Source: Rutstroemia sp. NJR-2017a BVV2
Taxonomy: Eukaryota; Ascomycota; Leotiomycetes; Helotiales; Rutstroemiaceae
NCBI GenBank assembly: GCA_002946415.1
Contig: NJPS01000051.1
Coordinates: 732,001 to 796,000, forward strand
DNA: 64,000 bases
Direction of reading: 5' to 3'
This document shows, piece by piece, positions 45,521 through 58,200 of the stretch. The notes under the pieces are model-generated. The model did no database searches, was not told where the DNA came from, and saw only the letters and a list, made by a program, of their open reading frames with translations. How positions within the stretch are numbered: position 1 is the stretch's first letter; every line of letters starts with the position of its first letter. Both the position numbers and the translations under genes were made by a program.

Positions 45521-46270
45521 GGTTGATCTACAGCACGTGATCTTTGTTGTTGTTGTTGATGAGAGCTTGGCAAAAGCCGGAAGAATGTTTCGAGAAATAC
45601 GGCTGTTTTTTGGAAGGACCAGTAGCATATTACGATAATGAGGAAGTCGATAACATCAAAAAAGGGCAAGTAAACTTCTCATCTCATGTTGGGGCGACGT
45701 CTACCTTTATAAAAATGCGTAAAACTTTCTTTGATTGCGTATCCACTCCCGAATGTCCCGAGCTTTTCTCACATGGACATGATGACCACAGCCTCCAGCA
45801 TCCCTCCTGCTGTTTTGCATGGGGACATAATAACAAATACCGGAGTCGCTGGGTATGAATCGGTGGATGGGCCAATGATCACCAGGGCCACCAAGGGAAT
45901 AAACGTATGACGACAAATGCGGATAAGCAGACGAAATGACTCAGGCGAGTGCAGTGGCAGACTTGCAGTGTGGTTCAAAGTCGTTACTCGTCGGGCTATA
46001 ACGGACGGTTAACTCATCTGGCCCTGGGCCGTTGTTTGGGATGGTGCGGAAATAGGAGAAATCATTACGGGCTTGGGTTGTCAGCGGAAAGCGGTTACCA
46101 CGAAAGCTATGCGACACCAGTGCTACCTCAAGTCAGGGAGTGAGTCAGCCGAGTAGCATGTGCGGGCGCAGCGTACTCAGCAGAGGGGAAAGTCTAAGTG
46201 CGCTGATATCGATGTTACTGAATGATTGGAATTGAAGGATGTCTTGGATGGAGAGTGATGGATCGATAGA

Positions 46271-46304
46271 GTGATGGATGGGATGGATGGGATGGATGGG
46301 ATGG
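46271..46304. repeat. GATGGATGG short tandem repeat
   Basis: Three to four copies of a nine-base GGATGGATG-type unit in non-coding sequence; a simple-sequence repeat. Confidence 0.8.
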
Positions 46305-46883
46305 CATATCCGGACTCAGCACACTCAGCACATCAGCATACGATAGCAAGGACTGGCTGGACAGAGAAGAGACGGGCATAAGGTTCATGATGCGCTGCAT
46401 GACTTCCCACTATTTCCGCTTCCCAGTCTCTGTGTGTGTGTTCAGTGTGTGTGCATTTTGTGGATATCTCCGATTGAGTTTTTGCTGGTCTGTTGCTACC
46501 TGACACGCCTGAGTGGCTCGAGTGGTTTGCATGTGCTTTGTTTGAGGTTGAGGGCAGCGGGAGACCAGGATTGCTGTCTTTGGTTCGCTCGGCAGATGAA
46601 AATTTCAAGTGGGGGCAAGCCTTCGAGACTTGCTCGTAAGATTACTAAACTTAACCTGGACGGATGATCTTCGTTGTGGTCGATGATCCGACAAATGTTC
46701 TTGCACGAAGTATACTCATGCAGCAGTAAACTAAGAATCGAATGTTTCGCTCCACGATGACTTACTAACCTCACATACTAAAGTATGTCGGGCTTTGACT
46801 TTGACTCAGAGAGGGGAATTGGAATTTGGAACCAACCGTCAGCGAATAATGTAGCCAACCACAGTCTACACAGGCGTTTCATA

Positions 46884-46908
46884 CCTACCCTACCCTACCC
46901 TACCTACT
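46884..46908. repeat. CCTAC short tandem repeat
   Basis: Four to five CCTAC/CCCTA units. The five-base period differs from the TTAGGG telomere repeat of these fungi, so this is a microsatellite and not a telomere remnant. Confidence 0.75.
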
Positions 46909-49297
46909 GCTCCGATATACACAATCGGATTCCGTGAACTCTCTATGGCAAGCCTTCTCACCCATTCCTGTGCTTACGTTTGATGCATACAGCACTGCGC
47001 ATCCGCAGTACATATCACACATACCCTGAAATATACCGATCCAGTCACCGGCGGCAGTCAGCACTGTGGTGCACATATCCGTATGCATGCCCATCCAATT
47101 TTGCTCTATACTTGATTAACATGCGATTTCGCGACGTTGCACCAGCCTGCCCACTCGATCGAGCACAGCATCGAAACAAATCACAATATCTGGGGCTCAT
47201 CGAGCCCAAATGGGTTGCAGCCGTATATCTGAAATTGACCAAGAGACATCTCTGATTATGCCAGGGTGCGGCGTTATGCGCGTACTTCAGCAGAAGCTTG
47301 TTCGTTCTTCCTCCTGCTCGAAATCGATCTCCGTGCGACCCAAGTGGTAACGGAGTCAGGGAGATGGAATCGGAAACCACTAAACCCTATACGCCTTCTA
47401 GACTGGACCTTGCGGGTCGTATAGCATTTAATCGTGTTCGGGATGAACCTAAGTAACGCTGCACGGCGAGACTGCATTTGCATGATGGAAGGAAATTCAT
47501 CATTGCGTCAGACTTCAGTTAACTTACGATACACGGCTGTATACTTCCTTCCCTTTGATTTAGTTATTACTTAACTTACCGCGAGCAATTCTTGCTCTTG
47601 CCGCCATGTGAATAGCGGCCTGAGCGACTCTGCCTCTTTACTGGCCTGTTGTTGTGGCATGAGTTGTCACGATGGATTCCAACTGCAGAGATTTTTATAG
47701 GGCTGTCAAGTCTGGACGTTCAAAGTGGAGTCTTTCTAGGCCCATCGCCGGCTAGTCGTCAGGGACTTGGATCAAGTTTTTGCGACTACGAGGTCCGTAC
47801 GGGGGTATTCAAGCTTTGTTCCAGCCTACTGTGGTATTTATCGGCGGGGCTTCCTCGGCAGGGCTCGGTACCTTTCGTTCCCACTGTTGGGCACACTTCG
47901 CCTTGACCGCTTGACTTGATAAGTTGGCCCTGATTTACGAAATATTGACACCCATCATCAAGAAGGAGATTTTTTTTTAAAAAGTCATTGATTTGAATTA
48001 ACCAGTTTGATACGGTATGGATGTGTCTTAGTGCTGAGAAAGCTCCGTGGCACTTTACCAAATGCGGTCCCCTAGTAGTTCTGGGGGATTGATTGGGTAG
48101 CCATCTGTGTTCCTGATCTTCATGAGACCAGGGATTCAATAACATACAAGTCAACTACCAACTACCCACTCACATGTCTCTACTCAACCTCTTTCTCTAC
48201 AACTGCCTTTTCCTCGACTCATCATCTGATTTGTCTCCTTTTAGTCTTTGCCAGTCAGTCAATTTAAGGCGACTTTAGCGAGCCACTATTTTCCACCTGC
48301 AGCTGCAGAGCAGATCATCTAAGTACCAGCCTCACTGAGGCGGCATTCTAGTGCCTGTTGTCGCTGCTTCTCCCCACATGTCTACAGTTAGACATGGAGA
48401 AGTTGAGCGCGAGGAAGTGATCTGCGTGTTTTGACGATCTTCATGATCACGAGGTATGAGTCGTCTCATTATCTGGAAATGACCCGAGGTCTCTATTCTA
48501 TCACATGTGCTATTTTGCAATCAGTATAGCTGCTGTCCACGAGGAAGAAGAAGAAAGAGGGGGGATAGCGCCTCTACGAGGACTTGCATGTCTCTTTGGT
48601 GATACAGTAAGAGACAACAGCATTGCTTAGAGAAATCGGGGGACCGGATCGAATGGACCAGACAAAATGGAACGAACACGAGCTCACCGTTGTCGTCCGA
48701 CAGCAGAAAGTAAACACTCATTTCGACAATGCATTTCCCCCCTCGCTAACAATCACACCGGAACCTCTCCAACTCCAACTCCAACCGCATCAGTCACACA
48801 ACACCGCTACGACTTCCCCATCATACAAAATACATGCAAGTACCCTCGGTATCTCATCTCGAAACCGGGGAAGCTCAATACGCAACCGCTACTACTCTTA
48901 CTAGAAAACAATCTAATGTCCACCTCGTTCCCGTTTCCAGATACGTTCATTCAGGCCATTGCCCAAATCGCTTTACTTACTCAACATCAGATCTCTTTCT
49001 TGTCTTCTCTTCCATTCCCTCATATAGCTCTCCTATTCAACCCCTCTCATTCATTCATCCCACCCCTTCTTCTCCCCCACCTCCCCTCTTCCCCATACCA
49101 TCCTCCGTTCTCCTCGCTCTCGCTCTCCCTCTTCCTCAACTCCTTTTACTTCCACCCCCCCGACTCATTTCCACGCTCCGCATTCCTGCAGAAGCAGCTG
49201 TATAACCTTACAAGTACACAAAACACGAAACACGAAACATCTTTTCCCGGCGGGTAGGTAGGTAGGTACCAGGTAGGCTGTATCTTTTCCTATCTTA

Positions 49298-49328
49298 TCC
49301 CTTCCTGTCCTATCCTATCCTATCCTAC
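49298..49328. repeat. CCTAT/TCCTA short tandem repeat
   Basis: Repeated TCCTA units following a GGTA run (49254-49268). Simple-sequence tract in the same gene-poor spacer. Confidence 0.7.
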
Positions 49329-49997
49329 TTAACAGCACTCTTGTTACTCCTACCGTACGTACACATCTATCTATCTACTTCCCAAAATTAAGACGGAAAC
49401 TAATCGTCGGCATTACGGTGCACTCCTACGGAAAGCTTCGCTTCCTGACGACTGGAGAAGAAAAGAGGGAGGGGAAGGGAAGGGAAGCTGCGTGTCCGGT
49501 TTTGTTACTTAGCTGAGACTTGCCGAGATGGGAGGAGGTAGGTGTGGGTTGAGAGATGAGGCAGATAGATGGGATTTGGGTATTGGAGGTCTTGCGTCTG
49601 GGGATCTGGACTCTGGGATAAGATAGGTTCTGGAGACTTGAGGTTGCGTTGGGGTTGGTTGGGAGGAGGGGGAAGTTGGTTGTGAGATATAGGGATACAT
49701 TCCATGTTGGGCGTGGTTGCTGAGGGTGGAATTGGGATAGTTGAGTAAAGGGGGGAGAAGGGTGGAAGTTGGTCTGGACAGAATTTGTATCGTCTGCATG
49801 ATCAGTTACATCTTCACTAATCATGCTGCACAGTCTCATTATGCGGATCTGGTTCTAAAAGATATTCATTTATTCAAAACATCAGCTAGATTACATTTTT
49901 AGATTTGATAACTAAGCTAATAAAGCGAATTCCATATCAGACATTACATGGATAGAAGCAAGTAGGGAATAATTTACAAATCGCCATCCGCCACCAA

Positions 49998-51123
49998 TCA
50001 CTTCTTCTTCTTCTCCTCTTCCCCATCATCCTCCCCCTCACTCTCATCATCCGTCTCCTCCTCCTCCTCCGCTGCCGCCGCCAACTTTGCCTTCCTCTCC
50101 TTCTCCTCCCTCTCCAGCGCCACCCACTGCGCATCCTTATCCTGCTTCACATAGTCCACCGAACTCTTCAACTGCGCATCCGAGCGCACGATACGGCCCC
50201 TCCCCACCAAGCTCGCCACGATCGCCGCCCCCACAATAAACGTCAGCACAAACCGATACGTCGAGTACCACGCCGGGAACCAGCCGCGCACCGTCGCCCG
50301 CGCGTCCGCAAAGTACAGGAACGTAAATGCTGTGAATTGTGTAATCAGCGCGTATTCCACGGGCATCAGAAGCGTGGGCCAGGCGACGGCGGGCGCGATC
50401 ACGCCGTACACGTAGCGTCGGTAGCTGTGGTAGCCGCCGTAGCCGGCGTATTCGAGGCCCCAGTGGATGGCGCCGAGGAAGGAGATGATCTGGGGGAGGT
50501 TAGCGTCGGGGGATCCTGTCCGGGTAATAGATTGTACTCACTACAGCTCCATACCCCACCTGCACCGGCGTAATCAAATCCAATAACTGATGAGCCGTCT
50601 CGGGGGAAAACAAGACGCCCTGCCCATGGGCATGCGCATGGTTGATATCATACGCCAACCAAACCGTCGACGCGGAAGTAGCGGCATACGGGATCACACC
50701 CGCGGCTCCGATGTAGAGTGATTCTTTCGGCACATCGTTCAGAGCAAATGTCTCCTTGATGGTTTGTAGGTCGTCTTTGACGGAGCCGTGGCTTTCGGTG
50801 GGGGCGGGGCTCTCTTCGAAGACGTGACGCACGGAGGACTCGCCGGAGACTTCCTCCGGGTGAGGCTCGATTTTGGAATTGGAGATGGTTTTTTCGGCTT
50901 GCAGATCGATTTTGTCGTAGGGTGATTCGGAAGAGGTTTTGGTTGCGTAGTAGAGGGAGGGGGTGCGGCGGGGGAGGGATGAGAGGATTTGGGGGCGTTT
51001 AGGAGAGAGGGGGGAGGATGACGCTTTTCTTAGGCTGGCGGATCCGATGGTGTAGGGGGCTCGCGAGGTGGGAGCTTTGGTGAAGCTCTTGAGGAGGGAG
51101 CGCGTTGCGCTGGTTCGAAGCAT
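49998..51123 (-). CDS. TMEM69-like mitochondrial inner-membrane protein (DUF3429)
   Basis: Two exons, 50542-51123 and 49998-50489, give 357 residues; the 52-bp intron has donor GTGAGT and acceptor CCCCAG. The N terminus (MLRTSATRSLLKSFTKAPTS) is rich in Arg, Ser and Lys without acids, a typical mitochondrial presequence. About 100 low-complexity residues lead to four or five membrane segments: YIGAAGVIPYAATSASTVWL, the helix around QVGYGAVIISFLGAIHWGLE, APAVAWPTLLMPVEYALITQ with FTAFTFLYFADA, and YRFVLTFIVGAAIVASLV. These match the DUF3429/TMEM69 family, including the GAIHWGLEYAGY motif. The tail is acidic then Lys-only (EEEEETDDESEGEDDGEEEKKKK region). Biochemical role unknown; some fungal databases label the family Mnn4-regulating, which this sequence does not support. 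Divergent from VPS13. Confidence 0.9.
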
Positions 51124-52229
51124 GGTTGCGAGTTTTACAGCTTGCCCCGCAATTTGTCTCGTGTGACGAGGGAGTTCCCGAGTTCCCGTAGATGAACGAA
51201 CGATATGAAGGTATTTCTATCGTCGAAACCTGCGAGTGTGAATTTGAGATGAAGAAAGTGGGAGAAGGGAACAATGGTAATTGTACACAATTGAAGAAGA
51301 GAAATGTACGTGGAGATGATGAAAGCACTTCAAGAAAGAAGATGGAGCAGCTCCTCTGCCTTCCCTTTCCCTTTCTGGGTGTAACTTTTATGATACACTG
51401 TACGGAATCTATTCCAGAGAAAATGTTGGGTAATGGATTGGTGCAATTGAAACGATGATTGATTGTGCTCCTCTCTTTTGCGCATCTAATCTATCATTTC
51501 TGGGCCAATCTACCCGAAGATATCTGATCTAATCCACGTCGTTTGCTCATTCAGCAAAAACGCTGCAAAAGCTGCAAAGCTCAACGTTCCGCAAAATCGA
51601 TACGTCATTTTTTACTGCACCCGAGCTTCTGTCAAGCATACATCACCATCCTATGAGAAACGAAGCTGCGCGCCAATGGGAGCGCTCGCTTGCACTTTGT
51701 GGGGGACCGAAATGTGAGAAGGATTGATTCCAGGTTTTATAATGTACGCAGTGTGAGGCGTGGTAAATGTAGGTACGGTACAGGTATTTTGTATGATGAG
51801 ATGGAGTAGGGGAAGAAAAGCATTTGCATTTACGTGGCATATTCTACAGCTTTGTCTGACTGCTCAGCACAACGTACAGTACAACAATCCGGTTGATTCA
51901 TTATTCCTTCGTGATTGCCCTTCATCGACCACCTTACTTTACCATACTGTACTGTACTGTACTGTACCCCTCCCCCTCCCACATAGAATATCCACAATCA
52001 TCACCGTAGAACGAATCGTGGTCCGCCACGCATAATACGCAAGAAAGAGGACTCGATACTACCTATTATTTTCACCCAAGGGATATGGATTAAACAACTA
52101 CGACGATATCCTACCCCGCATCATAAATTTTGCATCTTCCCACCCTCAGCCGTCGCGGATGCCATCCATTTATCGAGCCATTTGAGACGAGAGGTTTCCC
52201 GGCCCGGGTGACGGCAACACAGACTGACG
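51124..52229. promoter_or_regulatory. divergent intergenic region between DUF3429 gene and VPS13
   Basis: 1.1 kb holding both promoters and leaders. It contains a (GTACT)n-like run at 51944-51967. No further gene seen; a plus-strand frame at 51192-51458 (88 codons) lies in the DUF3429 5' flank and looks like chance. Confidence 0.55.
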
Positions 52230-55200
52230 ATGTTGGAAGGACTGGTTGCGTCGCTGCTGAACCGCTTCCTGGGCATGTACATACGGAATTTCGACCCAGG
52301 GCAATTGAAAGTCGGCATCTGGTCTGGCGATGTCAAATTGCGGGATTTGGAGCTGAGACGCGAGGCGCTGGATCAGTTGAAGCTGCCGATTAATGTCGTC
52401 GAGGGACATCTAGGCCAACTGACGCTGAAGATACCGTGGTCGAATTTGCGGGGCCAGCCCGTGCAGGTCGAGATCGAGGATGTGTATTTGTTGGCTGCGC
52501 CGAGAGAAGACGCGGAATGGGATGAAGAGGAGGAGGAAAGGAGGAGACAGACGGTTAAGATTGAGAAGCTGGACAGTGCGGAGATGCTCAAGGATCGCAA
52601 TCAGGAGGGCATGAGTTTGGAAGAACAACAGAAGAATCAAACGTTTACGGATAGTCTGGTTACGAAAATCGTCGACAATCTCCAAATCACGGTCAAGAAT
52701 ATACATGTGCGCTACGAAGACTCGATATCAGCGCCGGGCCATCCATTCGCGCTCGGTATTACTTTACAAGAGTTTAGTGCTGTGAGCACGGATGGGAATT
52801 GGAAACCGACGTATATACAGAATTCGAGCGGGACCACGCATAAGCTGGCGACGTTGGGTGCGCTGGCTGTGTACTGGAATACGGACACGGATTTGCTGGG
52901 CACTGGGAGGGAGTCGGATGTTCCTGGGGGAAAGGAGGTCGCTTCTCATGATGAAATGCTGGAGAGATTCAGGGAAATGATAGTTCGGGGCGAAGATCCA
53001 AATAATGTTCACCATCAATTCATCCTCAAGCCTGTCAGTGGTCAAGCGAAGTTCGAAATGGACAAGAGTGGCAAGATAGACATACCGCATCTGAAAGCCG
53101 GGTTGATCTTCGACGAGATAGGTGTGGTTATGGATGACAATCAGTATCGCGACGCTCTGATGATGGTCGACTTGTTCCATTATTTCATCCTGCATCAAGA
53201 ATACAAGAAGTTTGCACCAAAAGGTGTTAGACCGAAAGAAGATCCAAGGGCGTGGTTCAAATTTGCTGGAAATGCCGTTCTGAGCAAAATTCATGATCGC
53301 AATCGCCGCTGGTCTTGGGGATACTTCAAAGAAAGAAGGGATGACCGTATTCGATACATTGAGCTCTTCAAGAAGAAGAAGAAGCAAACTGAGCCACTTT
53401 CGCCAGACGAGGCCAAGGAGTTGGAAAAACTGGAGTGGAAGCTCGACTATGAAGATATGCGTTTCTGGAGATCTCTGGCACGGAATCAGTTGAAGAAGGA
53501 GAATATTGGTGTTAAGAAACAGCCTCCGAAACAGAAACAAGGCTGGGTTGCTTGGGCTTGGGGCTCGAAACCACAGGAATCGGAAGAAGATCCAGATACA
53601 ACTATGACTGAAGAGCAGAGAAAAGAGTTGTATGATGCTATTGAGTACGATGAGAAGACAGCACTCGCGGAAACTGTGGATTTACCCAAGGAAACGGTGA
53701 AGATGCAGATCGAAGCGTCGCTGAACACTGGTAGTTTCACATTGAAGCGAGATCCTCACAAGAACACGGTCGAAGTCCTCAGTCTTTACTTTGATGCTTT
53801 TAAAGCAAAACTCTTGCAGAGACCCGAGTCGCTCTTTGCAGATATCAGTCTTGGTGGTTTGAGGGTAAACGATGGAACAACTCCTTCTAGTTTGTTCCCG
53901 CAAATCGTCCGCGTCAAAGATGCCCCTGAAAAACCGAAACTCCTTACCAATGGCGATGAAGATTCGGAGGAATCTACCGACCCTTTCTTCCAATTCCAAA
54001 TCGAGACTAATCCGCTGCATGATGCTGGTGATCTCGCGGTGACTGCAAAGTTAAAGCCACTTGAGGTCATTTGGAATCCTCATTTCCTTGTGGAAATTGT
54101 CCAATTCTTCAAGCCTCCGGAAAGACACATGGAATCTATTGGAGCCCTCATGGAGTCCGCTGGAGCGACCGTCGAAGGCTTGAGACAGCAGACCCGAGCA
54201 GGTCTTGAGTTTGCGCTAGAAGAACATAAAACCATCAACGCCAAGTTAGATCTTCAAGCACCACTGATCATCGTACCTGAAAACATTGCGTCAAAGAATA
54301 CGATTTGCCTGATTCTTGACGCGGGTCATATCAGCGTGAACAGTGAACTGGTAGATGAGGAGACGATGCGCGAGGTTCAGTCGAAGCAGAAACAGGCATA
54401 TACTGATGCGGATTACAAGAGGCTGGAGTCGCTGATGTATGATAAGTTTGTGGTCAAGCTTTCAGATACTCAGGTTTTGATCGGACCTTCGATTGAGGAT
54501 ACGAAAGGACAACTTGCGCAGAAGGAAGATCCGCAGTCGATGCGCATTGTTGAGAAGATTAACATTGACTTCATAGTTGAGACATCGATTATACCTAAAG
54601 CGCCCAACTTGACAAAGGTAAGGGTCACTGGTCGTCTACCAGTACTACATGCTTCGGCCTCGGACAAGAAATACAAGAATTTGATGAGGATCATTGACAT
54701 GGCTATACCCAACTTCGACGAGAAGGAAGTGCCAGCTCAAACTGTGTCGAAAAGGCGGAGAACGTCGACTTTATCGCTGCGGCGAAATGGAAGCGCTGGC
54801 TACCACCAAACACCAAAAGACAGAGCTCAATCCTTCCGATTCTCTGCGCAAGAGGCCATTATTCTCCAAGACGAATCATCTGATGACGATGACGACGAGG
54901 ATGAGTTCCAGGATGCCTCCAGTGGCGTTGAACAGGATAAATACAAAGTGCAGCAGAAGAATTTTGAGCTTAAGTTTGAGGTCGAACGTCTTCAGGGCTC
55001 ACTGTTCAGAAGTGATCCGGAGGGAAAGAAGCCTGATCAACTTTTGGTTGAGCTGGTTGCTGAGAACTTCGGTGTGATAGTTTGTGTCCGGCCGTACGAC
55101 TTGATTGTGGAGACATCACTGCAATCCGTGGTTGTGGATGATTATGTTGAGAACCCCTCCTCCGCCGAGTTCAAATCTATTGTTTCCTCAGGAGACACGG

Positions 55201-58200
55201 ATTCTGATGACCACAAAGATCTCATTCATGTGAAACTCATCAAGGTGAATCCGCATTCACCGGAGTTTATGCCCAAGTTCGAAGGTGTGGAAATCAATGT
55301 CGATGTTGCTATTTCGACGATCAATTTGGTGGTTACGCGGAAAACGCTCTTGACACTGCTGGATTTCATTCTGGTCACTTTCACAAATCAAGATGATCCG
55401 AAGCAGCTACCTGATGCTCCTACGGCTGAGAAGTCGAAGGATCTCTTGGCTGTACCTGGCAATGAATCGCCGTTTGAAGAAGAGGAAGAAGAGGTAGAGC
55501 CAGCGAAGAAGTCGGAGTCTGGATCTATTCGCATCAAGGTCGACTTGAAGAGTATCAGGTTGATTTTGAACAATGATGGAATTCGATTGGCTACACTTTC
55601 TTTCAATCATGCAGATGTTGGTATCTTCATTCTAGGCAAGACCATGCGAATTGGTGCGAAGTTGGGTGATCTATCTTTGGTAGACGATGTCAACCAAGGT
55701 GCTTCCACCGACTCAAACCTCCGCAGGTTGATTGCTATTGAAGGAGATGATCTTGCTGATTTCAGATACGAAACTTTCGATTCGGAAAGCAGCTCGTATC
55801 CTGGATATGATTCATCGATCTATCTCCGCGCTGGCTCGATCAAAGTCAACTTCTTGGAAGAACCATACCGCAAGATTATTGAGTTCTTGGTCAAATTCGG
55901 CAAGATGCAGGCTATTTTCAACGCTGCACGACAAGCTGCTGCGAGTCAAGCTTCGCAGCTTCAACAGAGCACGAGTCGCATTAAGTTCGATGTCAATGTT
56001 AAAACGCCTATTGTCGTTTTCCCTCGCGTTATGAATGCTGGAATTGGCCAGAGAGATACTCTGACGGCGTATCTGGGAGAGATTTATGCTGGAAACAAGT
56101 TCGTGCCACTAGATGATTCGGAAAATGCCACTATTGCGATGCATCTCTCCGCTGGCATCAGGAATATTCGGTTGACCTCGGACTTCTATTTCCCGGATGA
56201 CAAGTCCGAGGAACTCGAGCTCATTGACAAAGTAGATCTCGGCTTCATTGTTACCTATGCCGAGCACACTGAGGGTGCTCTACGCCCGGATCTGGAGATT
56301 GAGGGTAATATGTCTGACTTCAATTTACGCATTACTCAGACGCAATTGAAGTTCCTACTCGAGCTAGCGAAGTCCGTTTCTGCTGCTTTTATGGTTGATT
56401 CTGGTGACGATGGCGAAGATGTTGCAGAGGAGGTGCCCAATGCAACTGCCAAGAAAGCAAAGGCGATCATGCCTAAGGAGTCATCGCAGGACGAAAACAA
56501 TGGCCAGCTCGTCGATCTTGGGCCGGAACTTGGCACGAGTTCAGAAAGCTGGACGAAGCTCGATCTCTCATTCCGTGTTCACACAATTGGTCTCGAACTC
56601 ATCTTGGCTAAAAAGAACGAGCCAATTGGAGATTTGGAAGATGCAAGCTTGTCGAAGTTCTCCATGGACGACACGAAAGTCAAGCTGCGCATGATGACGG
56701 ATGGATCGTTGGAGTCGGAGTTCTTGATTCAATCATTCACGATTCAAGACAGCAGGAAACGAGAGACCAACAAGTTCCGAAAGATTATGACATCCTCGAA
56801 CCAGGACGTGCAGCAATTCATGGCTAGTGTCACTATTTCGGGAGGGCAAGAGCGCAATCTGATTGCGATCATGTCAATTGATAGTCCGAGGATCATTTTC
56901 GCACTCGATTATCTGTTTGCTTTACAAGCTTTTATAACGGAAGGTCTTGAAGTGGAAGAGCCGATTGAACCAGAAGATGATGATGAAACGGAATCTGAAA
57001 ATGTGTCGGATACGGATTCTATGCAAGTCAGCAAGCCCAAGCCAGAGACAAGCCGCACGAAGTCTTTGAGCAGAACACCAAGTCATTCATCATCCTCTTC
57101 AAACTCGTCTTCAATGAGTGTAGCGTTCCGTGTCAATGTCGTTGATGCGCAAATCATCTTGATCGCAAACCCTCTCAGCACGAGCTCAGAGGCAATTGTG
57201 CTTGGAACGAAACAGATACTCATGTCTCAACAACATGCTTTGACCCTGCAAGTGTCGGAGATGGGCATGTTCCTGTGCAGAATGGATCGATTTGAAGATA
57301 CCCGACTTAGAATTCTCGATGATTTCTCCTTGCAGATGTCCATGGATAGCTCGAAAGCTAATGCGACTACCATACATCTTGATATTGAGCCACTTGTTCT
57401 TCGTCTGTCACTGCGCGATATTCTACTGGCAATTCAGATTGTACAGAGGGCTTCCGAGCTTTCCGGCAGCGATGAAGAAGAAAAGAAACCTGCTGCATCG
57501 GACCTGAAGTCCAAACAGTTGCATGGCGGCTCGAGTCTTAAGCAACGAACGGCAAGTGGCAAAGGCGGATCGACAGTAAAGAAGACTCAACCTGGGACGA
57601 TTGCGCCTTCCAGGCCGAATCAGAACAATCAAGTCGACAATAAGCCTGTGAGAAGGAAACACGAAGAGCTCACTGCTACGTTGGATGGCATGAGGCTCAT
57701 TCTGATTGGAGACCTCCACGAATTGCCTATCCTTGATATGAGTGTCAAGAAATCCACAATCTCTGCAGCGGATTGGACTGGTAGTCTGAGAGCAGACACC
57801 GCCATTAACATGTTTATCAACGTGTACAATTTCTCAAAGTCTGCATGGGAGCCGCTCATTGAACCTTGGGAGCTCGGTTTATTGGTAGCCAAGGATCCAA
57901 GCAAGGATTGCATGTCGGTTGATTTGATCTCGAAGAAAATGCTGGAGATTACAATGACCTCTGCAACGATTGCATTGGCTTCTAAATCAGCTCAGTTTTT
58001 GTCGAGAGGTGATGATATTTTGTCAAAACCGCGTGGTGCTGATGCACCGTACAGAATTAGGAATTACACCGGTTTCGATGTTCACGTCTGGGCGGATATT
58101 CCAGGTGTAGAGAATGATATTGATGCGAAACTGGAGGATGGAGAGGAAGCGCCGTGGCGATTCGAGGATTGGGAGAAGATGCGTGAGAATCTTTCGCCGG

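Larger units (their letters stand above)
45521..49997. other. gene-poor stretch
   Basis: About 4.5 kb with no gene I can support. It contains several simple repeats and short open frames on both strands. Pyrimidine-rich plus-strand sequence at 48720-49260 gives long Ser/Pro/Leu frames that look like composition artefacts. The right end (49800-49997) is the 3' flank of the DUF3429 gene. Confidence 0.5.

Noticed and set aside
46884..46908. Telomere-like CCCTA repeats
   Set aside because: The period is five bases, not the six of TTAGGG, and the run is only about 25 bp inside gene-bearing sequence.
48667..49257. 196-codon Ser/Pro/Leu-rich frame on the plus strand
   Set aside because: Explained by a pyrimidine-rich tract that lacks stop codons; three frames are similarly open.
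52170..54070. Several long minus-strand frames opposite the 5' part of VPS13
   Set aside because: Shadows of a strongly biased coding strand; the sense frame is unambiguous.
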